Shown here: positions 23,321 to 31,436 of the stretch, one piece after another
Layout of the letters: the number at the start of each line of letters is the position of its first letter
Numbering within the stretch: the first letter of the stretch is position 1
NCBI GenBank assembly: GCA_947247005.1
Contig: OX365944.1
Location: 18,203,501-18,267,500, forward strand
Direction of reading: 5' to 3'
DNA: 64,000 nucleotides
From: Spisula solida
Lineage: Eukaryota > Mollusca > Bivalvia > Venerida > Mactridae
Notes under the pieces: generated by a model
The model's database searches: none
Told to the model about the DNA's origin: nothing
Seen by the model: only the letters and a program-made list of their open reading frames with translations
Position numbers and translations under genes: made by a program

Positions 23321-24820
23321 ATGCCAATTAAATCAGAAGGTTTTAATGAACCTGAAGATATTGAGGTATCTGAGGGGACAGGGTTAGATTCCCAGCCCCT
23401 TAACCCAAATGTGGCGGATGAGATGAGGGGGTGTATAGATGTTATAACAGAGTTCCAAAAACGTAAATTGGAGCTACCTAAAAATGACATCCGTCAAAAT
23501 ATCCAGAGCACTCGCCCCAAAGAATGGGCTAAGCGTTCAGAATATAAGACTAAGACCCCTGTTTCTCAATCCACTAAGCTTTACACCAACAACAGACAAG
23601 ATAATTATCGATCTCCCTCTCGCGAAAGAGATACTGATTACTATGATCACCATCAAGGTAGTGGTTGGAGGGAGCCTGCAGAAGCCGAACAAAATTTGGT
23701 TGGCATTCTAAAAGGCACTCTCCAAACCACTCAGATGTTGGCGGACATGATGAGGGAGGGTGGTCACCGTTCTAGGGACATGGGGAACAGAACGGCTGAA
23801 AGAAGGGCTAATACCCAGAAAATGTGCCAAATTCCCAAGCCCTTAATATATAATGGGACCACCGAATGGAAAACATGGCTTAGGAAATTCTTAAGTTTCT
23901 GTATAAACAGTGGCTGGGAGGGAGAATCTCGAAAATCTGTTATGTTGTGGTGTCTGGATGGAAAGCCAGCTGATTACTATGCTAATCTGCTGGACAGACA
24001 TCCAGATATATCATATAACCAATTAGAGGCCAATTTAACTAAGCGCTTTGGAAAGAAAGACATTCCGGAGAATTTAATGGCAGAATTCACTACTGCCTGT
24101 CAAAAAGACGACGAAGACTTAGATGATTGGGCAGACAGGATTTCTGACCTGGCATTCAGGGCGTTTCCAGAACTCCCTGATGGCAGGATAGAACAATTGT
24201 CTGTCACCAGGTTCTGTCAGGGTTGCAATGACAAGAAAGCGGGGCACATGGTCATAACTGGCCCAAGCCGCCCTTCTTCTGTCGATGCAGCCGTGGAGGC
24301 CATAAGGTGGCATAATCTCAATCATCATGTCATTTTTGGTAAGCCTAAATCAGTAAGGGCTGTGACTATGGAGGAGACGGCTGCTAGCTCTAGTGAGCGA
24401 GTGGTAGTCTCGCCCTCTGTCATGGCCATTACAAACTCTCCAAGTCGTGGTGCTAGACCCATCAACCCTAGAGAAAGCTCAGGGTCCCCTTCCGCGTCCT
24501 TGTCTGACCGGGTTACTAACCTAGAAAGGCAAATGGGCAAGGTTTTGGGGATGTTGAGTGATATCAAGGGGGCAGTGGACAAATTGACCTCTGATCCTAA
24601 GAAGGTAAGGTTTGAAAAGTCGCCCTCTCCCATGCGTAGCAGAACATATAACACAAAGATATGTTATGCATGCAAACAAGAGGGCCACTTCGCAGCCAAA
24701 TGCCCTAATAAACGACCTAATACTTCTAGGTCAGTTTCATATGTGTCCGGCGACCAAAATGAGTTGGACCGTCCCCTAGAGGATTCGGAAAACTACATGG
24801 GGTCGGACACGGAGGCCTAA
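23321..24820 (+). CDS. gag: Gag
   Basis: Predicted 499 residues, opening with ATG at 23321. The first 150 residues are charged and rich in Ser/Pro/Arg. Residues about 170-330 resemble the capsid region of Ty3/gypsy Gag (EWKTWLRKF, a Trp/Leu-rich helix set and DDWADRISDLAFRAFP). A CCHC zinc knuckle CYACKQEGHFAAKC lies at about residues 448-461, as in nucleocapsids that bind genomic RNA. The acidic tail ends at TAA 24818-24820 inside a predicted frameshift pseudoknot. Gag would form the cytoplasmic particle in which reverse transcription occurs. The upstream HhH frame is in phase with it. Confidence 0.92.
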   Translation: MPIKSEGFNEPEDIEVSEGTGLDSQPLNPNVADEMRGCIDVITEFQKRKLELPKNDIRQNIQSTRPKEWAKRSEYKTKTPVSQSTKLYTNNRQDNYRSPSRERDTDYYDHHQGSGWREPAEAEQNLVGILKGTLQTTQMLADMMREGGHRSRDMGNRTAERRANTQKMCQIPKPLIYNGTTEWKTWLRKFLSFCINSGWEGESRKSVMLWCLDGKPADYYANLLDRHPDISYNQLEANLTKRFGKKDIPENLMAEFTTACQKDDEDLDDWADRISDLAFRAFPELPDGRIEQLSVTRFCQGCNDKKAGHMVITGPSRPSSVDAAVEAIRWHNLNHHVIFGKPKSVRAVTMEETAASSSERVVVSPSVMAITNSPSRGARPINPRESSGSPSASLSDRVTNLERQMGKVLGMLSDIKGAVDKLTSDPKKVRFEKSPSPMRSRTYNTKICYACKQEGHFAAKCPNKRPNTSRSVSYVSGDQNELDRPLEDSENYMGSDTEA

Positions 24821-24855
24821 GTTCGACCCAAAATACTTGGTGTACAGGGCCTCCG
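24787..24855 (+). promoter_or_regulatory. Predicted -1 ribosomal frameshift signal (heptamer plus H-type pseudoknot)
   Basis: The pol frame is -1 relative to gag and open from 24763, leaving a 55-base overlap. In it, GGAAAAC (24787-24793) lies in phase as G GAA AAC. After a 6-base spacer comes stem 1, 24800-24808 with 24821-24829 (9 bp, one G-U). Its loop contains CGGAGGCC (24810-24817), which pairs perfectly with GGCCTCCG (24848-24855) as stem 2. Loop lengths are about 1, 3 and 18 bases. This is the textbook geometry of retroviral and coronaviral -1 frameshift signals. The heptamer is not ideal (GGA rather than three equal bases at the start), but its A-site part AAC is the efficient type. 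Confidence 0.75.
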
Positions 24856-27800
24856 CCTTCTGAGTTAGTGGACAGCGCGAGTAGTGATATCATTGACGCT
24901 TGGGACGTAGACGCAGCGCCTGAGACAGTAACTGTCTGTCAAATGCGTTCTGGGTCTATGTACCGGGTGCCTGTTGGAGTCAATACCTTGCGTACTCAGG
25001 CGGTTGTTGACACAGCAGCCGAAGTGTCCATAATCTCTGACTCACTGTATAGGAGAATGGAACCAAAACCAAGGTTCATTAAAGGGGTGACTTTACATAC
25101 GGCCGGGAAACAATTAGATATGTATGGGTTTATTGTGGGTCCAATTCGTCTTCAGCTTGGGGGAAAAACTTACAACATGTGTGTGTATGTGGCTCCCATA
25201 GAGGATGAAATGTTGCTAGGGTTGGATTTCTTAAAGACCTATGGGGTTCAACTGGATTTACAAAAGTCCAATCTCACAATAGGTCCAGAGATCATTACCA
25301 TGGCTGTGGGCTCATTCCACAACGCCCCTACTGTTTCCACGGTCAAAGTTACTAAACGAATTGTAATTCCCCCTAATTCCATGGCTCATGTACAATGTGG
25401 GTTAGAACAGGATTTATCTCAATTTGTGATAGAACCTGTTGACAACAGTAGGTTTCTTATGCCACGTACAGTACACACGTCGGGTACTAATACCAGAGTA
25501 TGTGTATTGAATGTGGCAGATACCTACGTCACTTTAAGGAAAGGGCAAAAGATTGCTGAGGCTCATATGGCATGCACGGTAGAACCAATACCAGCAGAGC
25601 TGGAGTCTGGTTTTCGGGCATGTTCTGTTCAAGCAAACACTTCGGGGAAAACTTCCCTAGTGCCGGAACATTTAGAAAGCATGGTTAAAAATTCTATATC
25701 CGAATTGGATAAAAATCAGGCACTTGAGTTTGCACAGTTAATAAATGAGTTTCAGGATGTCTTTGCCAAAACTGATTTCGATCTTGGGGGGTTTAAAGAT
25801 ATCCATCACCATATCGATACCGGGGACGCGAGGCCTATTAAACAAAAAATGCGTCGCACTCCACTTGGCTTTGCTGCTGAGGAGGAGGCGCACCTACATC
25901 AAATGCTTAAATCAGGGGTAATTCAACCCTCCATTTCTGAATGGGCCTCACCCCCTGTATTGGTGCGTAAAAGAAATGGGTCACTAAGATGGTGTTTAGA
26001 TTATAGGGCCTTAAATAATGTCACAATTAAGGACGTCTATCCATTGCCCATCATAGAGGAGTGTCTAGATGCTTTGTACGGCAACTGTTGGTTCTCTAAA
26101 TTGGACGCCAATTCTGCATATTGGCAAATACCAATTGCGGAAGAGGATAGACCAAAAACTGCATTTGTCACTAAGTATGGCCTATTTGAATTTGTTAAGT
26201 TGGCATTTGGTTTATGCAATGCGCCTGCAACATATTCAAGGGTTATCGGACTGGTTTTAAGGGGTCTCGCATGGAACATAGTTTTAGCCTTTCTTGACGA
26301 CATCATGGTCCTGGGGAAAACATTCCAGGACCACTTACAAAATCTGAGAAAGGTATTTTTGAGACTAAGGCAATACAAACTTAAATTAAAGCCTAAGAAA
26401 TGCGAGTTCTTTAAGACCACGATTGACTTTTTAGGCCGCACTGTCTCAGGCGAGGGTCTATGTATGGCAGACGAGTCCATTAAAGTGATAAAAAATTGGC
26501 CCGTACTTCAAAATTCAAAAGATGTTGAACGCTTTCTGGGATTAGCTAATTATCATCGGGGTTTCATCAAAAATTTTGCCCAGATTGCTGCGCCCCTCTA
26601 TAGGTTAACTGGAAAAAATGCATTTTCATGGGGGGCTGAACAAGAAACAGCATTTAACAATTTAATTTTGGCTTTAACATCGGCACCAGTTCTCACTATA
26701 CCCAATGGGCAAGATGTGTTCATATTGGATACCGTTGCTTCAGGGGTTGCAGTGGGAGCTGAGCTTATTCAAATACAAAATGGGGAAGAAAGAGTTATTG
26801 CATATGCTAGTTGTGCTTTGTCTCCCGAGCAAAGAAAGTACTGTACTACCAGACTGGAATTGCTGGCGGTCATAAAGTTCACTAGACAGTTTCGTCATTA
26901 TTTGCTAGGACATAGGTTTAAAGTTCGCACTGACCACAGTAGTCTAACCTGGTTGTTGAATTTCAAGAACCCTCAAGGTCAGATTGCAAGATGGTTGGAA
27001 GAACTGAGCCAATATGACATGGAAGTGTGTCATAGACCAGGTTCCAAGCACTCTAATGCCGATGCACTATCTAGATTACCTAATTCTGAGGGGTGTAGAC
27101 ATTACAAATTAGGTTGGGGGGTTGAGAATTTACCTTGCGGTGGGTGTCCATATTGTCAACGAATGCATAAAAATTGGTCTGAGTTTGCTTCCAACGTAGA
27201 TGAGGCAGTACCCTTGACCACCAAAAACTTTGTTGACGATTCACCCACAGCTTGTGCAGTTTCTCATGGATCAGCTGGAAAGGGCGACATTGGGGACTCT
27301 CCCCACAGCCACTTTCAGATAATATCCAATGAGGGTAAAAGTGAAATTGGGGAAAGCGTTTCTGTCTGGGCTGTTAACGGGGCTACACCTGGTTTGACAT
27401 ATTGGGGTTTTGATAAAAATCTGTTAATTGAGGCCCAAAACAAAGATCCAGAACTAAAACCATTGCTGGACTGGTTGATGGATGGAAAGGAGCCCATTGA
27501 GGGTACCTTATTCCGATCAAGTCCAAGTACCAAGTTCTACTGGATCAATAAGGATATGTTCACTCTGTCAGGGGGGGTCTTATGGCGCGAGAACCCTGAA
27601 GATGAGGATAAGTTACTGGTTATTCCTGAGTCCCTCAAACTTGAGGTTTTGTGTCTAAACCATGACTTACCCTCCGGGGGTCATCAAGGTATGGAACGTA
27701 CAAAGGCCAAACTCAAACAAAAGTACTTTTGGCATGGCCTGGGAGCGGATACCCAAAGGTATATTGCATCGTGCGTTCCTTGCAACCAAGGCAAACGACC

Positions 27801-28176
27801 TAATCGTAAGTCAAGGAGCCCCCTAAAGAGTTTTCAAGCCGGTTCTCCCATGGAAAGGGTGAACATTGACTTCTTGGGACCTCTAACACGCACTGAGAGG
27901 GGAAATGAGCACGTACTCATGATTGTGGACCAGTTCACAAAGTGGGTAGAGTGTATTCCATTGCCTTCTCAGACAGCGGAAGTAACAGCTAGGGCCTTGA
28001 TCAATGAGTTTTTTAGTAGATTCGGGTTTCCTTTTGAAATATTTAGTGATCAAGGCAGAAATTTCCAAAGTAACTTGTTCTCTAAATGTGTGAAATTACC
28101 AAAATTCATCAAGCCAAAACTACCCCATACAGACCGTCCGGTAACGGCCAAGTGGAACGTTTTAATAGAACTTTAA
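24793..28176 (+). CDS. pol: Pol: protease, reverse transcriptase, RNase H, integrase (5' part)
   Basis: Reached by -1 frameshift from Gag; there is no ATG at its head. In order: an aspartic protease with DTA at 25009-25017 and GLDFL further on; reverse transcriptase with the FLDDI catalytic box (Asp pair at 26296-26301); RNase H; integrase with an HHCC zinc site (His at 27661 and 27682, Cys at 27772 and 27781) and the first two acids of the DDE triad (27868, 28048). The RNase H keeps Glu 26857, Asp 26932 and Asp 27061, but its first acid (usually in a T-D-A-S motif) is Val (GTT, 26734-26736). The frame runs off into unrelated codons after about 28085 and stops at 28176. The lost base there separates the DDE glutamate from the rest. 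Confidence 0.93.
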   Translation, partial: LHGVGHGGLSSTQNTWCTGPPPSELVDSASSDIIDAWDVDAAPETVTVCQMRSGSMYRVPVGVNTLRTQAVVDTAAEVSIISDSLYRRMEPKPRFIKGVTLHTAGKQLDMYGFIVGPIRLQLGGKTYNMCVYVAPIEDEMLLGLDFLKTYGVQLDLQKSNLTIGPEIITMAVGSFHNAPTVSTVKVTKRIVIPPNSMAHVQCGLEQDLSQFVIEPVDNSRFLMPRTVHTSGTNTRVCVLNVADTYVTLRKGQKIAEAHMACTVEPIPAELESGFRACSVQANTSGKTSLVPEHLESMVKNSISELDKNQALEFAQLINEFQDVFAKTDFDLGGFKDIHHHIDTGDARPIKQKMRRTPLGFAAEEEAHLHQMLKSGVIQPSISEWASPPVLVRKRNGSLRWCLDYRALNNVTIKDVYPLPIIEECLDALYGNCWFSKLDANSAYWQIPIAEEDRPKTAFVTKYGLFEFVKLAFGLCNAPATYSRVIGLVLRGLAWNIVLAFLDDIMVLGKTFQDHLQNLRKVFLRLRQYKLKLKPKKCEFFKTTIDFLGRTVSGEGLCMADESIKVIKNWPVLQNSKDVERFLGLANYHRGFIKNFAQIAAPLYRLTGKNAFSWGAEQETAFNNLILALTSAPVLTIPNGQDVFILDTVASGVAVGAELIQIQNGEERVIAYASCALSPEQRKYCTTRLELLAVIKFTRQFRHYLLGHRFKVRTDHSSLTWLLNFKNPQGQIARWLEELSQYDMEVCHRPGSKHSNADALSRLPNSEGCRHYKLGWGVENLPCGGCPYCQRMHKNWSEFASNVDEAVPLTTKNFVDDSPTACAVSHGSAGKGDIGDSPHSHFQIISNEGKSEIGESVSVWAVNGATPGLTYWGFDKNLLIEAQNKDPELKPLLDWLMDGKEPIEGTLFRSSPSTKFYWINKDMFTLSGGVLWRENPEDEDKLLVIPESLKLEVLCLNHDLPSGGHQGMERTKAKLKQKYFWHGLGADTQRYIASCVPCNQGKRPNRKSRSPLKSFQAGSPMERVNIDFLGPLTRTERGNEHVLMIVDQFTKWVECIPLPSQTAEVTARALINEFFSRFGFPFEIFSDQGRNFQSNLFSKCVKLPKFIKPKLPHTDRPVTAKWNVLIEL

Positions 28177-28427
28177 TGGATGCCGTCAGGTGTTTTGTAC
28201 AAAAATCTCCAGGTACTTGGGATTTATACCTACCTCATATAAGTGGGGCTTTACGGTCTTGTGTCAACAGAGACACTGGCTACTCGCCCAACAAATTGAT
28301 GTTAGGAAGGGAGGTCTGTTTACCTGCAGATTTGCTATATCCATTAAATATGGGGGTACTTGGTGATAACAAAACACAGGACGAGTATTTAGCTGAATTA
28401 GAGGGATCCATGATCGAGGCCAACTGA
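28086..28427 (+). pseudogene. Integrase, central-to-C-terminal fragment after the frameshift
   Basis: This frame carries integrase on from where Pol loses it at about 28085, in an A-run. The GNGQVERFN motif with the third catalytic acid (Glu, 28155-28157) and the following helices are typical of Ty3/gypsy integrases. Allowing one missing base, the distance from the second Asp gives the family's D-X35-E spacing, which points to loss of exactly one nucleotide. The frame ends at TGA 28425-28427, but the same frame reopens immediately after, so the TGA interrupts the original protein. It would not be translated as an independent protein. Confidence 0.85.
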
Positions 28428-28928
28428 ATCGCCAGGGAAAAACTTAAGGGAGCCCATAAACGTATGAGTCGGGACTATGACCTAAAAATCCTACAAAAAC
28501 AATATGACACTGGGGATTTGGTTTATGTTCTGAACTCACACGTCCCGAAAGGGAAAAGTAGAAAACTTGCACCAGTGTGGAAGGGTCCAGGAATAATAGT
28601 TGCAAAAATGTCAGCATCCATTTACAAGATAAAATTCCGTTCTATCATATTTACTGCCCACCATGACAAAATTAAAAAATGTTTGGATCGTGAATTACCC
28701 TCTTGGTTGGAAAAATTCAGGGATAACATACAACTATGGAATAAATCAGTACCTAAGGTGGACTCCGGGTCTGATTCAGTTGTGTATTGTCACTGTAGAC
28801 AGCCATACCAGCAGAGATTCATGATCCAATGTGATGCATGTGCAGAATGGTTTCATGGCGCTTGCGTTAATTTAACACCTGTGGATGCTCTCGATATCGA
28901 CGAGTACTTTTGCTCGAATTGTAATTAA
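28428..28928 (+). pseudogene. Integrase C-terminal domain fused to a PHD finger
   Basis: In phase with the preceding fragment and separated from it by a single TGA; the first ATG in it is 28464. The N-terminal part has the basic helix and TGDLVYVLN / [10 protein letters not shown] strands of a gypsy integrase C-terminal domain. A PHD finger follows at 28788-28922 with all eight zinc ligands, C-X1-C-X11-C-X2-C-X4-H-X2-C-X15-C-X2-C. The residues at Tyr (before the first Cys), Tyr (RQPY), Met (RFMI) and Trp (EWFH) match the aromatic cage used by KDM7/PHF8-type PHD fingers to read H3K4me3. The finger takes the place that a chromodomain has in chromoviruses, so a role in choosing integration sites is likely but inferred. 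Confidence 0.85.
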
Positions 28929-28932
28929 TATT

Positions 28933-28982
28933 CTTAACATTGTATACTTTCAGGTTAAGAACCATTTCCATTTCGGTAAGTT
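28933..28982 (+). promoter_or_regulatory. Candidate splice acceptor before ORF3
   Basis: A branch-point-like CTTAAC at about 28933 and a TACTTTCAG acceptor ending at 28953 lie between the PHD finger and the ORF3 start. A donor-like CG|GTAAGTT follows at about 28974-28982. With the donor AG|GTGAGT in the LTR, this could create a subgenomic mRNA for ORF3. Prediction only. Confidence 0.4.
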
Positions 28983-28995
28983 AGGACATTTAACA

Positions 28996-29853
28996 ATGAA
29001 TAAGATAATTGAAACCACCACTAAAATAGAGACGGCCTTAACTAATGGGCAGTTAATTCCGCCCAAACAGTTATTGGAAGGTCTCCTGGGCATGACGGTT
29101 GGATTTCCTGATGAGGAGTTCAAACGTCTTGTAAAGGAGATGTATCAATTGGCCGTAAGTGGGGGAAATTGGGGTTGGGTTGAACAAGCCCAGCTCTATG
29201 CTCCCACATTTTTTAGTAGTCGGTGGATATTAGACAATATCCCTCATAAGAATTCCCGTAGGAATAAGGTCTCCATCCCAAAACAGGTCAAGGTCCAAGA
29301 GCTCTCGGGGGTGTGTAAGGATGTAAGGTTATTGGATGATAATAACAATCTCCAAGTCTTGAGGGAGGATGCGGCTGTTGGTGGTGATCTAGGTCTGTCA
29401 CCTGAAGAGGAGGACAAGCTTTTAGCTAGTCCTACTGCAGGAGACATTATGGCAGAGTCTATGGCAGACTCCGCTATGGACACTAGTGAACCAATCGTAC
29501 CTCCTTCTCCTGCTCCGGTGCCTGTTGTCAAAATTACAACTAAGAAAATGGGGACAAAAGGGGAAAAAGAGGGAGGTAAAAATAAGGAGAACAAGCGTCC
29601 TAAAACAAAGGGTCCAGGTTCATGTCCAGTTCAGGGGTGCATGCATAGGTCAAGAGCTCTAAGACCTCATGTGGTCGGAAGGCATCTGCCTAAGTCATTT
29701 AAACTTTTTATTACGGATTTTAAGGTGTGCAAGATTGATGTGGGTAAGGTTGCCCAGCAAATTAAGTCTCTAAAGGAGTTGGGTAAGGTCATCAATGGTC
29801 AAAAAGATGTTGGGCTGGTCGACCTGGTTGAAATGGTAAATAGTAGGGGTTAA
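28996..29853 (+). CDS. ORF3 N-terminal part with a C2H2 finger
   Basis: Predicted 285 residues from ATG 28996, the first credible start after the acceptor-like site; an upstream ATG at 28885 overlaps the PHD codons and is less likely. Residues 1-90 look helical. An acidic Pro/Ser linker and a Lys-rich stretch (KGEKEGGKNKENKRPKTKG) follow. A zinc finger C-X4-C-X9-H-X4-H lies at residues 210-230 (CPVQGC ... HVVGRH). It has no signal peptide or membrane segment, so it is not an envelope. The frame stops at TAA 29851-29853 but continues open in phase into the TatD domain. A nucleic-acid-binding role is likely from the finger and basic region. Confidence 0.75.
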   Translation: MNKIIETTTKIETALTNGQLIPPKQLLEGLLGMTVGFPDEEFKRLVKEMYQLAVSGGNWGWVEQAQLYAPTFFSSRWILDNIPHKNSRRNKVSIPKQVKVQELSGVCKDVRLLDDNNNLQVLREDAAVGGDLGLSPEEEDKLLASPTAGDIMAESMADSAMDTSEPIVPPSPAPVPVVKITTKKMGTKGEKEGGKNKENKRPKTKGPGSCPVQGCMHRSRALRPHVVGRHLPKSFKLFITDFKVCKIDVGKVAQQIKSLKELGKVINGQKDVGLVDLVEMVNSRG

Positions 29854-31035
29854 ATTCCGGCGGGTGTTGTGGTCACTTCTGAGTTTCAGAAGTATTTAAA
29901 GGCCTTATGTGTTTCTCGTGGTTGGGAATTACCTAAGGGAGGGTTTAGTTTCTTTCCTTTAAATTCAGTGGCATGCTTATTTCATTGGAGACCAATTGTG
30001 GCGTTAGTCAACATGGTTTCCAAAGAGCAAGCCACAGAGTGGAAAAGGGCTAAGTCTGACCTGGGTAGGGTTAAGTCTGTTGCATCTAAGGCAGTTGCAA
30101 CCGCTACCCTGTCAACCAAGGTAGCTGAAGTGTTAAAAGACCTAAGTTTACCCTCCACTCAAGTAGTAGTAAGGCCTAAGGTTAAAACCTCTTTTTCATG
30201 TAGGACTCTAAGTGCAATAGACAGTCATATGCACGTAAATCGACTGGGGGGAAAATTGCGTGGCAAGTCAGGCATTGACTATATTTTCAATGACTCTTTG
30301 GCCTCCCCAGTTCCCGTGAATCTGCTCGGTATTGTGGCTGTGTATTGCGACCCGGAAACTTTTCCAGCAGAGGTCCCTACCGATCCAAGGGTTAGGATGG
30401 CAATAGGAGTGCACCCTCGCAAAATTCATGATCTCACTCGAGAGAGGGAGCTAAGGTTTCAAAATATATTGGCACACTCCGCCATTGTGTCCCTAGGGGA
30501 AGTAGGCCTGGACCTCACGGAAGACCGGGTTTCTTATGATGAACAGGTCTTTTTTCTGAACCACTTTCTTGGTGCGTACTGCACCACGTCTAGGACACTC
30601 GTTCTTCATTTAAGGGGAAATAACACGGTAAAGGGCCTGGCTATCTTTTCCACAGCATTTGAGATAGTTAAAAACCACTGTGGGAAACTCCAACCTATCC
30701 ATTTACATTGCTTTAGCGGCAACTATTTTGACGTAGAAGGTTGGAGTTCATATTTCACTAACTGTTATTTTGGCTTCACAGCATCGGTTATGTACTTCTC
30801 CCCAGACCAGGTGGCGGGTCTCAAACGAGTCCCAGATGACAGACTCTTGGTAGAAACGGATGCTCCATACCTGTCCCCAAGAGGGTCTCCTCATGTAAAT
30901 CGTCCTTGTTTTATAGGGGAAGTGGCAAAAATGGTTTCGGACTGGAGGGGAGTTTCTCTCCCATCTGTCCTTAAATCCACCGTGGAAAACACCAGGAGAT
31001 TGTACCGTTTCAGCCAGGAGTTGGTTTCTACCTAA
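29854..31035 (+). CDS. TatD-family metal-dependent nuclease domain
   Basis: Open from directly after TAA 29851-29853 with no ATG until 30013, which argues that it was the C-terminal half of one ORF3 protein. The TatD fold (TIM-barrel DNase, PF01026 type) is clear: the HxH motif in AIDSHMHVNRL (30226-30234), AIGVHP, GEVGLD with the bridging Glu, VLHLR with its His, PIHLHCFSG with its His, and LLVETDAPYLSP with the terminal Asp. All six metal-binding positions of the family are kept. TatD enzymes are 3'-5' exonucleases or endonucleases acting on single- or double-stranded DNA. In a retrotransposon it could process cDNA ends, but that is inference. About 95 residues of Lys/Val-rich linker precede the barrel. 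Confidence 0.88.
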   Translation: MPAGVVVTSEFQKYLKALCVSRGWELPKGGFSFFPLNSVACLFHWRPIVALVNMVSKEQATEWKRAKSDLGRVKSVASKAVATATLSTKVAEVLKDLSLPSTQVVVRPKVKTSFSCRTLSAIDSHMHVNRLGGKLRGKSGIDYIFNDSLASPVPVNLLGIVAVYCDPETFPAEVPTDPRVRMAIGVHPRKIHDLTRERELRFQNILAHSAIVSLGEVGLDLTEDRVSYDEQVFFLNHFLGAYCTTSRTLVLHLRGNNTVKGLAIFSTAFEIVKNHCGKLQPIHLHCFSGNYFDVEGWSSYFTNCYFGFTASVMYFSPDQVAGLKRVPDDRLLVETDAPYLSPRGSPHVNRPCFIGEVAKMVSDWRGVSLPSVLKSTVENTRRLYRFSQELVST

Positions 31036-31164
31036 TGGGGGAAGGGCTTTATTTTAGTCTATACTGTGGTCAACTTACATTACAGCCCCCGAGAACATTT
31101 TCAATTTAAGACAATTTTTACTTAATCAGTTACTGTATTTTAAATTAACTATTTGATAGCAACT

Positions 31165-31335
31165 ATGGTTCTGGGTCTGGAAAACAAGTCTTCTTATACT
31201 TGGGTTCCATTTCATTGTCCCTATGATAGGGGGGCGTGGATCATTATCCTATCTTGCGTTCAGGTGCCCATGTGGCTACCTGTTTGGCTGGGATTTTTTA
31301 TGAAATTATGGTATATATTTATCATGCCCACGTAG
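31165..31335 (+). CDS. Possible small hydrophobic protein in the 3' region
   Basis: An ATG-initiated frame of 56 residues between the TatD stop and the polypurine tract. The second half (from WIIILSCVQVP on) is hydrophobic and rich in Trp and Phe, compatible with one membrane segment. No family is recognised, and a chance open frame is quite possible. Confidence 0.2.
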   Translation: MVLGLENKSSYTWVPFHCPYDRGAWIIILSCVQVPMWLPVWLGFFMKLWYIFIMPT

Positions 31336-31422
31336 GGTGCCTTTTGGATTCTGCAACCTACTTTTTGTAAAAGATGGGGTTTTCTAAATGGGGTCTTTAT
31401 CCTGGGTGGGGGTTGATTTTAT

Positions 31423-31436
31423 AAAGTTGGGGGGAA
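31423..31436 (+). promoter_or_regulatory. Polypurine tract
   Basis: AAAGTTGGGGGGAA lies directly before the 3' LTR. The uninterrupted purine run GGGGGGAA (31429-31436) is the likely plus-strand primer. Confidence 0.8.

Noticed and set aside
24119..24654. Minus-strand frames opposite gag
   Set aside because: They are shadows of the gag coding strand, with no independent features.
28885..28995. ORF3 start at 28885
   Set aside because: This ATG lies within the PHD-finger codons and adds a stretch unlike the rest. The ATG at 28996 follows an acceptor-like site.
28996..31335. Envelope gene after Pol
   Set aside because: The frames are intracellular in character (zinc finger, basic linker, TatD barrel), with no signal peptide, cleavage site or transmembrane anchor in ORF3.
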